Origin: Paenibacillus aurantius
Lineage (GTDB): Bacteria > Bacillota > Bacilli > Paenibacillales > NBRC-103111
Length of the DNA: 64,000 nucleotides
Direction: 5' to 3'
Assembly (NCBI RefSeq): GCF_032268605.1
Contig: NZ_CP130318.1
Coordinates: 2,638,001 to 2,702,000 of the forward strand
Below, piece after piece: positions 20,807-29,064 of this stretch (position 1 is its first letter; every line of letters starts with the position of its first letter). Made by a program: the position numbers and the translations under genes. The notes under the pieces were generated by a model that was not told the origin of the DNA, ran no database searches, and saw only the letters and a list, made by a program, of their open reading frames with translations.

Positions 20807-20954
20807 GTTTGCCGGGAAAGAGTCGGAGAATTTGAAAGTGGGCCGGAGAGTTTACGGGCTTATCGGGTTTTTACCGCTTGGTAAGTTGAATAAACCCGAT
20901 GACAAGAGAAGCCGGAGGCCATTTTCAAATTTCGCAGATGCTTTCCCGGCAAAC
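20807..20954. repeat. 148-nt imperfect inverted repeat between smc and ftsY
   Basis: The ends are perfect 14-bp inverted repeats (20807-20820 and 20941-20954, GTTTGCCGGGAAAG). Further paired blocks lie inward, including TTTGAAA-containing segments (about 20828-20840 with 20920-20934) and ATCGGGTTT (20862-20870) with AAACCCGAT (20892-20900). It could fold into one long hairpin. No flanking duplication is seen, and no T-tract follows, so neither a typical MITE nor a terminator is proven. Confidence 0.7.
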
Positions 20955-20972
20955 CCCACCCGGAGGGAAACC

Positions 20973-21965
20973 ATGAGCTTTTTCAAAAAACTTAAAGAGA
21001 GCATCACCGGCAAAACCGAGGCCGTCACCAAGAAGTTTACCGAAGGCCTGACCAAGACGCGGACCGCCTTCGTGGAACGGGTCGAAGACCTCATCATTCG
21101 CCGCAAAAAAATCGACGAGGAGTTCTACGAGGAGCTCGAGGAAATCCTAATCGGCGCCGACGTAGGCGTCAATACGGTCATGAAGCTGATCGACGAGCTG
21201 CGGGTGGAAGTCCGCAAGCGGCGCATCGAGAACGCAGACGAACTTCAGCCGGTCCTGTCGGAGAAGCTGGTCGGCCTGCTTCGCTCCGATGAGGACAACG
21301 GCCTGAAGCTCGCTCCGAGCGGGCTGACCGTCATCCTGTTTGTCGGGGTCAACGGCGTCGGCAAGACCACCACTATCGGCAAGATGGCGCACCGCTTCAA
21401 GCAGGAGGGCAAAAAGGTGCTCCTGGCGGCGGGCGATACGTTCCGCGCGGGTGCCATCGAGCAGCTGGAGGTGTGGGGCCAGCGTGTAGGCGTCGACGTC
21501 ATCAAGCAGCAGGCGGGCTCTGATCCTGCAGCGGTCATGTACGACGCCGTGCAGGCCGCCAAAACGCGCGGAGCCGACATTCTGCTCTGCGACACGGCCG
21601 GGCGGCTTCAGAACAAGGTCAACCTCATGGAGGAGCTGAACAAAATTTACCGCGTCATCAAGCGGGAAGTGCCGGATGCTCCCCACGAGGTGCTCCTGGT
21701 GCTGGATGCCACCACCGGCCAGAACGCGCTCAGCCAAGCGAAGCTGTTCGGCGACAAGACGGGCTTGACCGGTCTCGTGCTGACGAAGCTCGACGGAACG
21801 GCCAAGGGAGGGATCGTTATTGCGATCCGCCAGGAAGTGGGCATTCCCGTCAAGTTCGTCGGCCTCGGCGAGAAAATGGACGACCTGCAGGAGTTCGACT
21901 CCGAACAGTTCGTGCATGCCCTGTTCGCTGGACTGGTAACCGAGGAAGCCGCCGATACGCCGTAA
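20973..21965 (+). CDS. ftsY: Signal recognition particle receptor FtsY
   Basis: A 330-residue SRP GTPase that receives ribosome-SRP complexes at the membrane. It has a short N-terminal region, an N domain with four helices, and a G domain with GVNGVGKTT at about residues 125-133, DTAGRLQNK and TKLDGTAKGG. The acidic A domain of enteric bacteria is absent, as usual in Bacillota. CGGAGGGA precedes the ATG at 20973. An open frame extends upstream to 20832 but runs through the inverted repeat and has no start signal. Confidence 0.96.
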   Translation: MSFFKKLKESITGKTEAVTKKFTEGLTKTRTAFVERVEDLIIRRKKIDEEFYEELEEILIGADVGVNTVMKLIDELRVEVRKRRIENADELQPVLSEKLVGLLRSDEDNGLKLAPSGLTVILFVGVNGVGKTTTIGKMAHRFKQEGKKVLLAAGDTFRAGAIEQLEVWGQRVGVDVIKQQAGSDPAAVMYDAVQAAKTRGADILLCDTAGRLQNKVNLMEELNKIYRVIKREVPDAPHEVLLVLDATTGQNALSQAKLFGDKTGLTGLVLTKLDGTAKGGIVIAIRQEVGIPVKFVGLGEKMDDLQEFDSEQFVHALFAGLVTEEAADTP

Positions 21966-22164
21966 GGAACACGGGGGGGTTATTACCCGCCAGCAGCCGT
22001 TGAAGCCTCAAAGGGCCCGGATAGGATTTCGCAGCCTGCCAGCCGGGCCAGGACAGACAAGCTGGTCCGAATTTCCGGATACCGACTTCTTCGTCCGGCG
22101 TCATGCCTTTTAATCCGGTCCCTGAAGCTTGAAAGGCCGCCGGAAGAGTGACAAGGTCAAACCC

Positions 22165-22193
22165 TTGACATTAGTCCCGGTCTGGAGTAAACT
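22165..22193 (+). promoter_or_regulatory. Promoter for ylxM-ffh
   Basis: Consensus TTGACA (22165-22170), a 17-base spacer and TAAACT (22188-22193), about 50 bases before ylxM. Confidence 0.65.
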
Positions 22194-22243
22194 GATCAAG
22201 GTTGATGTAAAGGGTTTTTCCTTGACGGGGGTGATCTAGCCGG

Positions 22244-22591
22244 ATGGAACAGAATGCACTGGCCAAAACAACCAGGGTTAACCTGCTTTACGATTTCTAC
22301 GCTCCACTCTTAACGGAGAAGCAGAGAACCTTTCTGTCCTGCTATTTTCACGATGACCTGTCCCTCGGAGAAATCGCTTCGGAATTTGAGATCTCCCGGC
22401 AGGCGGTATACGAGCACATCAAGCGGGCGGAAGCCACACTTGAGGAGTACGAGAACAAGCTTCAGCTTTGGGAGAAGCATGTACAGCGCAAGGCCCTGCT
22501 CGGGCAGCTGAAGGAAGCGGCCCTGTCTGTCCAGGACGGCTCGGCCGAAAGATTGGCTCAATGGATTAAACAGCTGGAAGATATAGAATAA
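22244..22591 (+). CDS. ylxM: YlxM family helix-turn-helix protein (UPF0122)
   Basis: A 115-residue protein whose central part (LSLGEIASEFEISRQAVYEHIKRAE) resembles a sigma-70 region 4 helix-turn-helix. The family is nearly always encoded directly before ffh and is linked to the signal recognition particle; studies in streptococci suggest that it modulates SRP assembly, and it may not act as a DNA-binding regulator. It lies 25 bases before ffh under what looks like its own promoter. Confidence 0.92.
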   Translation: MEQNALAKTTRVNLLYDFYAPLLTEKQRTFLSCYFHDDLSLGEIASEFEISRQAVYEHIKRAEATLEEYENKLQLWEKHVQRKALLGQLKEAALSVQDGSAERLAQWIKQLEDIE

Positions 22592-22616
22592 TCTTTAGGT
22601 ACGGAGGTGGGCATTC

Positions 22617-23981
22617 ATGGCATTCGAAGGTTTGGCCAGCCGGCTGCAGAATGTATTCGGCAAGCTGAGAGGAAAAGGGAAGCTTTCGGAAGAAGACGTC
22701 AATGAAGCCCTGCGCGAGGTTCGCCTGGCCCTTCTGGAAGCGGACGTCAACTTCAAAGTCGTCAAAGAATTTGTTGCCAAGGTCAAGGAACAGGCGATCG
22801 GCCAGGATGTGATGAAGAGCTTCACCCCCGGCATGGTGGTCGTGGACATCGTCAACAAGGAGCTCACCGCTCTTATGGGCGGGACGCAGAGCAAGCTGGC
22901 GAAGGCCAACAAGCCGCCTACCGTGATCATGATGGTCGGTCTTCAAGGGGCCGGTAAGACCACCACTACCGGTAAGTTAGCAAAGCTGCTGCAGAAGCAG
23001 AATGCGCGCCCTCTGCTTGTCGCCTGCGACGTTTACCGGCCGGCTGCGATCAAGCAGCTGCAGGTGCTGGGCGAGCAGATCAAAGCCCCGGTGTTCTCTC
23101 TTGGAGACCAGGTAAGCCCCGTAGAGATCGCCCGTAAGGGCATGCAGCAGGCGAAGGACAACCATAACGATTACGTCATTATCGATACCGCGGGCCGGCT
23201 CCATGTCGACGAGGAACTGATGGACGAGCTGAAGAACATCCGGGAAGCCGTCAAGCCGGATGAGATTCTCCTGGTCGTGGACGCCATGACCGGACAGGAC
23301 GCCGTGAACGTGGCGGAAAGCTTCCACAAGCAGATGGAGCTGACCGGTGTTGTTCTGACGAAGCTCGACGGGGACACCCGCGGCGGTGCGGCCTTGTCGG
23401 TCAAAGCTGTGACCGGCTGCCCGATCAAGTTCGCGGCGATGGGCGAGAAGGTGGATGCGCTGGAGCCGTTCTTCCCGGACCGGATGGCGTCCCGGATTCT
23501 CGGGATGGGGGATATGCTTACCCTGATCGAGAAGGCCCAGTCGAACATCGATGCCGACAAGGCGAAGGAAATGGAGCGCAAGCTCCGCAACGCCGAGTTC
23601 ACGTTCGAGGACTTCCTCGAACAGATGGATCAGGTCAAGAAGCTGGGTCCCCTGGACCAGATTCTCGAGATGCTCCCCGGCATGAACAAGATGAAGGGCA
23701 TGAAGGATCTGAAGGTCGACGACAAACAGATGGGGCACATCGAAGCCATCGTGAAGTCGATGACTGTTCAGGAGAAGCGCCAGCCTGAGATCATCAACGC
23801 GAGCCGCCGCAAGCGGATCGCGAACGGAAGCGGGACCAGCATCCAGGAAGTGAACCGGCTCATCAAGCAGTTCGATGATATGCGCAAGATGATGAAGCAG
23901 TTCTCCGGCATGATGGGACCGAAGGGCCCCAAAGGCCCGCTCGGCAAGCTGGGCAAAGGTTTTAAATTCCCGTTCGGTTAA
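22617..23981 (+). CDS. ffh: Signal recognition particle protein Ffh
   Basis: A 454-residue GTPase that binds signal sequences and SRP RNA. The N domain is followed by the G domain with GLQGAGKTTTTGK (from residue 108), DTAGRLHVDE and TKLDGDTRGG. The methionine-rich M domain (from about residue 300) contains GSGTSIQEVNRLIKQF and ends MMGPKGPKGPLGKLGK, which is typical. GGAGGTGGGC precedes the ATG. It is followed at 45 bases by rpsP, as in other Bacillota. Confidence 0.97.
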   Translation: MAFEGLASRLQNVFGKLRGKGKLSEEDVNEALREVRLALLEADVNFKVVKEFVAKVKEQAIGQDVMKSFTPGMVVVDIVNKELTALMGGTQSKLAKANKPPTVIMMVGLQGAGKTTTTGKLAKLLQKQNARPLLVACDVYRPAAIKQLQVLGEQIKAPVFSLGDQVSPVEIARKGMQQAKDNHNDYVIIDTAGRLHVDEELMDELKNIREAVKPDEILLVVDAMTGQDAVNVAESFHKQMELTGVVLTKLDGDTRGGAALSVKAVTGCPIKFAAMGEKVDALEPFFPDRMASRILGMGDMLTLIEKAQSNIDADKAKEMERKLRNAEFTFEDFLEQMDQVKKLGPLDQILEMLPGMNKMKGMKDLKVDDKQMGHIEAIVKSMTVQEKRQPEIINASRRKRIANGSGTSIQEVNRLIKQFDDMRKMMKQFSGMMGPKGPKGPLGKLGKGFKFPFG

Positions 23982-24026
23982 TCCGGCGGTTAGGATTTGA
24001 CGATTCTTTTAAGGAGGTGAAACATC

Positions 24027-24299
24027 ATGGCAGTACGTATTCGCTTGAAGCGCATGGGTGCTCACAAGGCTCCCTTTTACCGTGTGGTCGTTTCGGATTC
24101 CCGTTCCCCCCGGGACGGACGTTTTATCGAAGAAATCGGTACTTACAACCCGCTGACTCAACCGGCGGCTGTAAACATCGACGAAGAGAAAGCGTTGAAA
24201 TGGCTTCAAACCGGTGCACAAGCTTCGGACACGGTTCGCAACCTGTTCAGCAAAGCCGGCATCATGACCAAATTCCACGAATCCAAGCTCCAGAAGTAA
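24027..24299 (+). CDS. rpsP: 30S ribosomal protein S16
   Basis: A 90-residue ribosomal protein beginning [22 protein letters not shown], a clear S16 signature, and important for early 30S assembly. AAGGAGGTGA lies upstream of the ATG. It is clustered with khpA, rimM and trmD, all acting on ribosomes or tRNA. Confidence 0.98.
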   Translation: MAVRIRLKRMGAHKAPFYRVVVSDSRSPRDGRFIEEIGTYNPLTQPAAVNIDEEKALKWLQTGAQASDTVRNLFSKAGIMTKFHESKLQK

Positions 24300-24321
24300 G
24301 CCTTACCTTTGGAGGTCTATC

Positions 24322-24552
24322 ATGAAGGATCTGGTGACCGTTATCGCTAAAGCGTTGGTTGATCATCCCGAAGATGTCCATGTGAAGGAAGTGGAAGACA
24401 GCCAAGGTGTTGTGTACCGGCTTTCCGTGAACCCGTCCGATGTGGGCAAGGTGATCGGCAAGCAGGGACGCATCGCCAAGGCACTCCGTACCGTTGTCAC
24501 CTCGGCAGCGGTGAAGGAAAACAAACGTGTTTCCGTCGAGATTGACTCTTAG
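24322..24552 (+). CDS. khpA: KH-domain RNA-binding protein KhpA (YlqC)
   Basis: A 76-residue single KH-domain protein. The GxxG loop is in VIGKQGRIAKALRT. KhpA pairs with KhpB (Jag) in Gram-positive bacteria and affects cell elongation and RNA metabolism. It lies 22 bases after rpsP with GGAGGTC upstream, the conserved rpsP-khpA-rimM-trmD order. Confidence 0.93.
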   Translation: MKDLVTVIAKALVDHPEDVHVKEVEDSQGVVYRLSVNPSDVGKVIGKQGRIAKALRTVVTSAAVKENKRVSVEIDS

Positions 24553-24584
24553 CTTCTAGGAGTCTCTCTCACGGCACATCCAGT

Positions 24585-24611
24585 AAAGGGGTAGGGAAAC
24601 CTAGCCCTTTT
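24585..24611 (+). terminator. Hairpin with GAAA tetraloop between khpA and rimM
   Basis: AAAGGGGTAGG (24585-24595) pairs with CCTAGCCCTTT (24600-24610) with one mismatch, closed by a GAAA tetraloop and followed by four T. It may be a partial terminator within the operon. Confidence 0.55.
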
Positions 24612-24645
24612 GCTGTACCCTTCAATAACCAACAGGGAGGTTGCC

Positions 24646-25164
24646 ATGAGCGGCAAGCTTTATAACGTAGGTAAGATTGTGAATACCCACGGCATCCGGG
24701 GCGAGCTGAAAATCGTCCCCCAAACGGACTTTCCCGAAGTCCGGTTCGCCAAGGGCAGCGAGCTGGTGCTGCTGCATCCGGAGCGCGACGAAACCTTGAC
24801 GGTAAAGGTGGAATCCGGACGTCCGCAGAAAAACGTATACTTGGTTAAATTTGCGGGCATGACTGATATCAATGAAGTGGAGAAGTACCGAAACTGGCTC
24901 GTGAAGGTCAAGGAAGAGCACCTCGTCGAGCTCGAAGAGGGCGAGTACTATCACCACGAGATCATCGGCTGCCGTGTGATCACGGATGAAGGGGAGGAGC
25001 TCGGAACGATTACCGAGATTCTGTCGCCCGGAGCGAACGATGTCTGGGTGGTCAGCCGGCCGAAAGGCAAGCAGGTGCTCATTCCGGTCATCGATGATGT
25101 TCTGCTGAATGTGGATGTTCCCGGCAAGACCGTAACCGTATCCCTGCTGGAGGGCCTGCTGTAG
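24646..25164 (+). CDS. rimM: Ribosome maturation factor RimM
   Basis: A 172-residue factor that binds S19 and assists maturation of the 30S head. The N-terminal [16 protein letters not shown] and the PRC-barrel C-terminal half ([22 protein letters not shown]) are diagnostic. The ATG at 24646 has GGGAGG upstream. Its stop overlaps the spacer before trmD by sharing a TAGTGATG junction, so the two genes are probably translationally coupled. Confidence 0.95.
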   Translation: MSGKLYNVGKIVNTHGIRGELKIVPQTDFPEVRFAKGSELVLLHPERDETLTVKVESGRPQKNVYLVKFAGMTDINEVEKYRNWLVKVKEEHLVELEEGEYYHHEIIGCRVITDEGEELGTITEILSPGANDVWVVSRPKGKQVLIPVIDDVLLNVDVPGKTVTVSLLEGLL

Positions 25165-25166
25165 TG

Positions 25167-25910
25167 ATGAGAATCGATGTGCTGACCCTGTTTCCGGAAA
25201 TGTTCGAGGGCGTCTTCGGCGCCAGCATTCTGGGCAAGGCCCGGGAGAAGGGAATCGTTTCCTTGGCCACGGTCAACTTCCGTGAATATTCGACCAACAA
25301 ACACAATACGGTGGACGATTATCCGTATGGGGGAGGCGGAGGGATGGTGCTTAAGCCCGAACCCGTCTTCGCGGCGGTGGAGGACTTGATGCGGGAAGGA
25401 GAGCCCAAGCCCCGGGTTATCCTATTATGCCCGCAAGGCGAGACCTTCTCCCAATCCAAGGCGGAGGAGCTTTCCCGGGAGGAGCACCTGGTGTTCATCT
25501 GCGGCCACTATGAGGGCTATGATGAACGCATTCGCGAGCACTTGGTTACGGACGAGCTGTCCATCGGTGATTATGTCCTGACGGGAGGAGAACTTCCGGC
25601 TATGGTCATGATCGACAGCGTGGTCCGTCTGCTTCCCGGTGTCCTCGGCAACGAGCTGTCCGCCGTTACGGACTCCTTCAGCACGGGATTGCTGGAATAT
25701 CCTCACTACACCAGACCCGCCAAATTCCGCGACTGGGAGGTGCCCGAGGTGCTCATATCCGGCCATCACGGCAATATCGAAGCTTGGCGCCGCCGGCAAT
25801 CGCTGGAACGGACCTTCCGGCGCAGGCCCGACCTTCTGGAGCGGATGGAGCTTACCCCAGCCGATCGACGCTTCCTGGAGGAACTCCAAAAGAATGAGGC
25901 GGAAACCTAG
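25167..25910 (+). CDS. trmD: tRNA (guanine37-N1)-methyltransferase TrmD
   Basis: A 247-residue SPOUT methyltransferase that methylates G37 of tRNAs and prevents frameshifting. [13 protein letters not shown] at the start, [20 protein letters not shown] and [19 protein letters not shown] (knot region) are family signatures. The ATG at 25167 directly follows the rimM stop. A GTG at 25164 in the same frame would add one residue. Confidence 0.96.
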   Translation: MRIDVLTLFPEMFEGVFGASILGKAREKGIVSLATVNFREYSTNKHNTVDDYPYGGGGGMVLKPEPVFAAVEDLMREGEPKPRVILLCPQGETFSQSKAEELSREEHLVFICGHYEGYDERIREHLVTDELSIGDYVLTGGELPAMVMIDSVVRLLPGVLGNELSAVTDSFSTGLLEYPHYTRPAKFRDWEVPEVLISGHHGNIEAWRRRQSLERTFRRRPDLLERMELTPADRRFLEELQKNEAET

Positions 25911-26049
25911 CGCCGCTATTGTATTTTAACGGCAGCTGTGGTAGGATTAATTCTGTTGTGAATTTTCCTTTAGGGCCGTTCCTCTTATAGGAATTCGGTT
26001 ATTAAAGGGTTGTTATCCTGGTGGTCCTCTACGCATTGACAGCTAGATT

Positions 26050-26099
26050 AGTGACACGATGAAAGCGGAATGAACACCTGTGTGGAAGGAGGGAGTCCC
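26050..26099 (+). promoter_or_regulatory. Possible L19 leader
   Basis: The segment just before rplS has a conserved-looking stretch (GATGAAAGCGGAATGAACAC) and a possible ACAC/GTGT pairing before the ribosome binding site. An autoregulatory L19 leader is known at this position in Bacillota. The match is from memory only. Confidence 0.35.
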
Positions 26100-26441
26100 A
26101 TGAATTTGATTCAGGAGATTACGAAAGAACAATTGCGCCAAGATCTTCCTAAGTTTCGCCCTGGCGACACGGTGAAGGTTTACGTAAAAGTTATCGAGGG
26201 TACCCGCGAGCGGATTCAGCTGTTCGAAGGCGTTGTAATTAAGCGTCGCGGCGGCGGAATCAGCGAAACGTTTACCGTTCGTAAAATTTCTTACGGCGTG
26301 GGCGTGGAAAGAACTTTCCCGCTGCATACACCTAAGATCGACAAATTGGAAGTGGCTCGCCGTGGTAAAGTTCGCCGTGCGAAACTCTACTATCTGCGTA
26401 ACCTGCGCGGTAAAGCAGCGAGAATTCAAGAAATTCGATAA
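26100..26441 (+). CDS. rplS: 50S ribosomal protein L19
   Basis: A 113-residue ribosomal protein at the interface of the two subunits. [22 protein letters not shown] and the C-terminal [18 protein letters not shown] are unmistakable L19. AAGGAGGGAG lies seven bases before the ATG at 26100. The 189-base gap from trmD suggests its own promoter and leader, though no clear -35/-10 pair was found. A hairpin follows the gene. Confidence 0.97.
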   Translation: MNLIQEITKEQLRQDLPKFRPGDTVKVYVKVIEGTRERIQLFEGVVIKRRGGGISETFTVRKISYGVGVERTFPLHTPKIDKLEVARRGKVRRAKLYYLRNLRGKAARIQEIR

Positions 26442-26446
26442 GATTG

Positions 26447-26483
26447 AAACGGGGGGCTTGTGCAAGCAAGTCCCTTTTCGTTT
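26447..26483 (+). terminator. Hairpin between rplS and lepB
   Basis: AAACG with CGTTT, GGG with CCC and CTTG with CAAG stack into a bulged stem ending in TTTTCC. It is probably a partial terminator after rplS; it covers the GTG at 26460. Confidence 0.45.
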
Positions 26484-26516
26484 TCCAAGAAACGGACAGA
26501 TGCTGGAGAAAGGTCG

Positions 26517-27101
26517 GTGTGGGCAGTGGAAGATGGGCAGGTTCAACAGCCGGATGCAGTAAAAAGCGAAATATGGGAATGGGCCAAAGCCCTTATCATT
26601 GCGGGAGCTTTGGTGTTGTTGATCCGTTTTTTTGTGTTTGCCCCCTTTATCGTCGAAGGACCGTCCATGGAACCTAACTTCTACACGGGAGAACGGCTCA
26701 TCGTTAACAAAATCATCTACACCATCCGGAAGCCCCACCGGGGAGAAGTGGTCGTGTTCCACGCCCCGCAGGAGAAGGATTACATAAAACGGGTCATCGC
26801 GCTGCCCGGCGAAACGATCAAGATCGAGAAGGGCAAAGTCTACATCAACAACGAGGAATTAAAGGAGCCTTATATCCAAGAGGCGATTGATAAATATTTT
26901 AAGGAGAACAACGCCGACTATAACGCGAACTATAAGGAAATGACTATTCCGGACGGGGAAATCTTCGTGATGGGAGACAACCGCGTGAACAGTACGGACA
27001 GCCGGATGATCGGACCCGTTGCCTATGAGAAAATCATCGGGCGTGCGGATATTATCTTCTGGCCGCTCTCCAAGCTGCAGCTAATCAAGCACGACTACTA
27101 G
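26517..27101 (+). CDS. lepB: Type I signal peptidase
   Basis: A 194-residue membrane-anchored serine protease that removes signal peptides from exported proteins. One transmembrane helix (about residues 21-42) precedes the catalytic Ser50 in VEGPSMEPN, the general base Lys91 in DYIKRVIALPG, and the GDNRVNSTDSR box. The start is uncertain: the GTG at 26517 has GGAG eight bases upstream and gives a normal short cytoplasmic tail, whereas the GTG at 26460 lies in a hairpin. Bacillota often have several SipS-like paralogues. Confidence 0.9.
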   Translation: MWAVEDGQVQQPDAVKSEIWEWAKALIIAGALVLLIRFFVFAPFIVEGPSMEPNFYTGERLIVNKIIYTIRKPHRGEVVVFHAPQEKDYIKRVIALPGETIKIEKGKVYINNEELKEPYIQEAIDKYFKENNADYNANYKEMTIPDGEIFVMGDNRVNSTDSRMIGPVAYEKIIGRADIIFWPLSKLQLIKHDY

Positions 27102-27131
27102 AACCTTTAGACCGAAGAGGGGGTGATCCTG

Positions 27132-28022
27132 TTGACGATTCAATGGTTTCCGGGCCATATGACGAGGGCCAGAAGGCAGATTGAAGAGAAATTGAAGCTG
27201 ATCGATGTCGTGATCGAGCTGTTGGATGCGCGCATCCCGCTATCGAGCCGCAATCCGATGATCGATGAGATTCTGCAGGGGAAGCCGCGGCTCGTTCTTT
27301 TGAATAAATTCGATTTGGCCGACCCTCAAACGACTCAGGCTTGGGTGGCTTATTTTAAAAGGAAAGGTCTCGACGCCCTGCCGATCGATGCGGTAACGGG
27401 TAACCAGATGAAAGAGATTGTTCCCCGCAGCCAAGCCCTCTTGAAGGAAAAAATCGAGCGGCAGCTTCGCAAAGGCATCCAGCCGCGTGCGGTGCGGGCC
27501 TTGATCGTGGGGATTCCTAACGTCGGCAAATCGACCCTCATTAACCGTCTGGCAGGACGTAAGGTAGCCGCGACCGGGGACAAGCCCGGCGTTACCAAGG
27601 GGCAGCAGTGGATCAAGGCGGGATCGGAGCTCGAGCTGCTCGACACGCCCGGTATCCTCTGGCCGAAATTTGAGGATCCGGGCGTGGGCCTTCGGCTTGC
27701 CGCGACCGGGGCCATCCGGGATGAAGTGCTGCCCTGGGAGGAAGTCGCCTTTTTCGCCGTGAAATATATGGTGCAGTATTACGAAGAAGCGTTGAAGGAA
27801 CGCTTCTCCCTGGACGTGGAAGGAATCGACCTGGAGAATCCGCAAGAAGTCGTAGAGGTCATGGAAGCGATCGGACGCAAGCGGGGATGCCTGCAGAGCG
27901 GCGGACGAGTCGATCTGGAGAAGGCGTCCACCCTGATTCTTCGCGATCTTCGGGCCGGCAAAATGGGCCGGATTTCCTTGGAGCATCCCGACGACGGAGT
28001 GGATTTGTCGGTAGAACGCTGA
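27132..28022 (+). CDS. rbgA: Ribosome biogenesis GTPase RbgA (YlqF)
   Basis: A 296-residue circularly permuted GTPase essential for late 50S assembly in B. subtilis. The permuted order is visible: G4 NKFD (residues 58-61) precedes G1 GIPNVGKST (127-135) and G3 DTPG. The TTG at 27132 is preferred because it gives [10 protein letters not shown] as in homologues and GGGGGTGATC lies upstream; the GTG at 27123 would add three residues. A strong terminator follows, ending the rplS-lepB-rbgA group. Confidence 0.95.
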   Translation: MTIQWFPGHMTRARRQIEEKLKLIDVVIELLDARIPLSSRNPMIDEILQGKPRLVLLNKFDLADPQTTQAWVAYFKRKGLDALPIDAVTGNQMKEIVPRSQALLKEKIERQLRKGIQPRAVRALIVGIPNVGKSTLINRLAGRKVAATGDKPGVTKGQQWIKAGSELELLDTPGILWPKFEDPGVGLRLAATGAIRDEVLPWEEVAFFAVKYMVQYYEEALKERFSLDVEGIDLENPQEVVEVMEAIGRKRGCLQSGGRVDLEKASTLILRDLRAGKMGRISLEHPDDGVDLSVER

Positions 28023-28064
28023 AAACCACCGGGTAACCGGATACCAATAGCTTGACAGAAGAGC

Positions 28065-28097
28065 AAAGACCAGCCGAAGAGGCTGGTCTTTTTTTTT
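28065..28097 (+). terminator. Strong terminator after rbgA
   Basis: A perfect 11-bp stem (28065-28075 with 28081-28091), a 5-base loop and a T-tract of nine. Confidence 0.93.
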
Positions 28098-28164
28098 GGT
28101 AAGACGAGAAGAAATGCTTGAGATTAAGGTCCAAAGTAAGGGTAGTGGAGGAGGGGCGAAGCTC

Positions 28165-28356
28165 GTGACGGCCGCAGTCCGTCTGCTGGGAACCGCCTCG
28201 GAAGAGGAAAGTCTGCGTAAGCAGGTGGTGGATGAGGCGGTGGAGTTCATGGAAAAAATAGCGGCCATCCGCATACGCAACCGTTCGGTTTCCGCCGGCG
28301 GTTTTTTTATTATGGAGTCTCTTGGTTCTGGCCCGGGTAGGGGGGATGGAGTATAA
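28165..28356 (+). CDS. Possible small protein of unknown function
   Basis: A 63-codon frame between the rbgA terminator and rnhB. The GTG at 28165 has a very good GGAGGAGGGG eight bases upstream; the same frame continues upstream to 28096 without a comparable site. The protein has a charged helix (EEESLRKQVVDEAVEFMEKIAAIRI would span about residues 13-37) and then a glycine-rich tail. A terminator-like hairpin (28279-28308) lies inside it, which argues against the reading frame. I recognise no family. Confidence 0.3.
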   Translation: MTAAVRLLGTASEEESLRKQVVDEAVEFMEKIAAIRIRNRSVSAGGFFIMESLGSGPGRGDGV

Positions 28357-28357
28357 T
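28352..28357 (+). promoter_or_regulatory. Perfect -10 box before rnhB
   Basis: TATAAT at 28352-28357, 23 bases before the rnhB start; no good -35 at the right distance. Confidence 0.4.
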
Positions 28358-28379
28358 CGAGTAACGGGGTGAGGACAGC

Positions 28380-29000
28380 ATGCTGCAATACGAGCAGGAT
28401 TTATGGAAAATGAATTATACCCGGATAGCGGGAATTGATGAGGTCGGGCGGGGTTGTTTGTTCGGCGATGTGGTGGCGGCGGCGGTCATTCTGCCCTGCG
28501 GCCTGATTATAGAAGAGGTCAATGATTCGAAGAAGCTGACCGCCAAGAAGAGGGAGGAGCTGTATGCCCAAATCATGGACCAAGCGTTGGCGGTTGGGAT
28601 CGGAATGGTTGACTGTGCGACCATCGATTCCATCAATATCAAACAGGCCGCACGGCTTGCGATGAAGCAGGCCTTGGAGAGGTTGACGATTCGTCCGGAT
28701 TATTTGCTGGTGGACGCCGAGAAGGTGGACACCTCGATCCGGCAGCTGGCCATCGTTCACGGGGACACGGTCAGCCAGTCCATAGCCGCCGCCTCTATCG
28801 TCGCGAAGGTGACCCGGGACCGGATGTGCGAGCAATGGGACAAGCAGTACCCCGAGTACGGGCTGGCCAAGCATAAAGGATATGCCACCAAGCATCACCG
28901 GGCCAAATTAAGGGAATTGGGACCTAGTCCGTTACATAGAAAAAGCTTTCTCGGCAAGCTGCTTCAAGAAGAGAAGGAACAGCTGACATTTGATCTGTGA
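28380..29000 (+). CDS. rnhB: Ribonuclease HII
   Basis: A 206-residue enzyme that removes ribonucleotides and RNA primers from DNA-RNA hybrids. GIDEVGRGCLFGDV supplies the Asp20-Glu21 catalytic pair; NDSKKLTAKKRE and LLVDAEKVD are further family motifs. It is about 50 residues shorter at the N-terminus than B. subtilis RnhB, which has an extension, but is complete over the catalytic core. GGGGTGAGGAC precedes the ATG. Confidence 0.95.
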   Translation: MLQYEQDLWKMNYTRIAGIDEVGRGCLFGDVVAAAVILPCGLIIEEVNDSKKLTAKKREELYAQIMDQALAVGIGMVDCATIDSINIKQAARLAMKQALERLTIRPDYLLVDAEKVDTSIRQLAIVHGDTVSQSIAAASIVAKVTRDRMCEQWDKQYPEYGLAKHKGYATKHHRAKLRELGPSPLHRKSFLGKLLQEEKEQLTFDL

Positions 29001-29064
29001 AATAGGCTTCCGCCTGCCGATAAATAACCCATAGACACAGAAGAGCGAAGGGGATGGGGAAGGC

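Noticed and set aside
20832-20972. N-terminal extension of ftsY to an upstream start
   Set aside because: The frame is open but passes through the long inverted repeat, has no ribosome binding site and does not look like FtsY; the ATG at 20973 is well supported.
26036-26064. A promoter at the consensus TTGACA before rplS
   Set aside because: No acceptable -10 box at 16-18 bases; the sequence there is GATGAA.
27240-28388. A 382-codon minus-strand frame across rbgA and the following gap
   Set aside because: It runs through the rbgA terminator and has no family resemblance or ribosome binding site.
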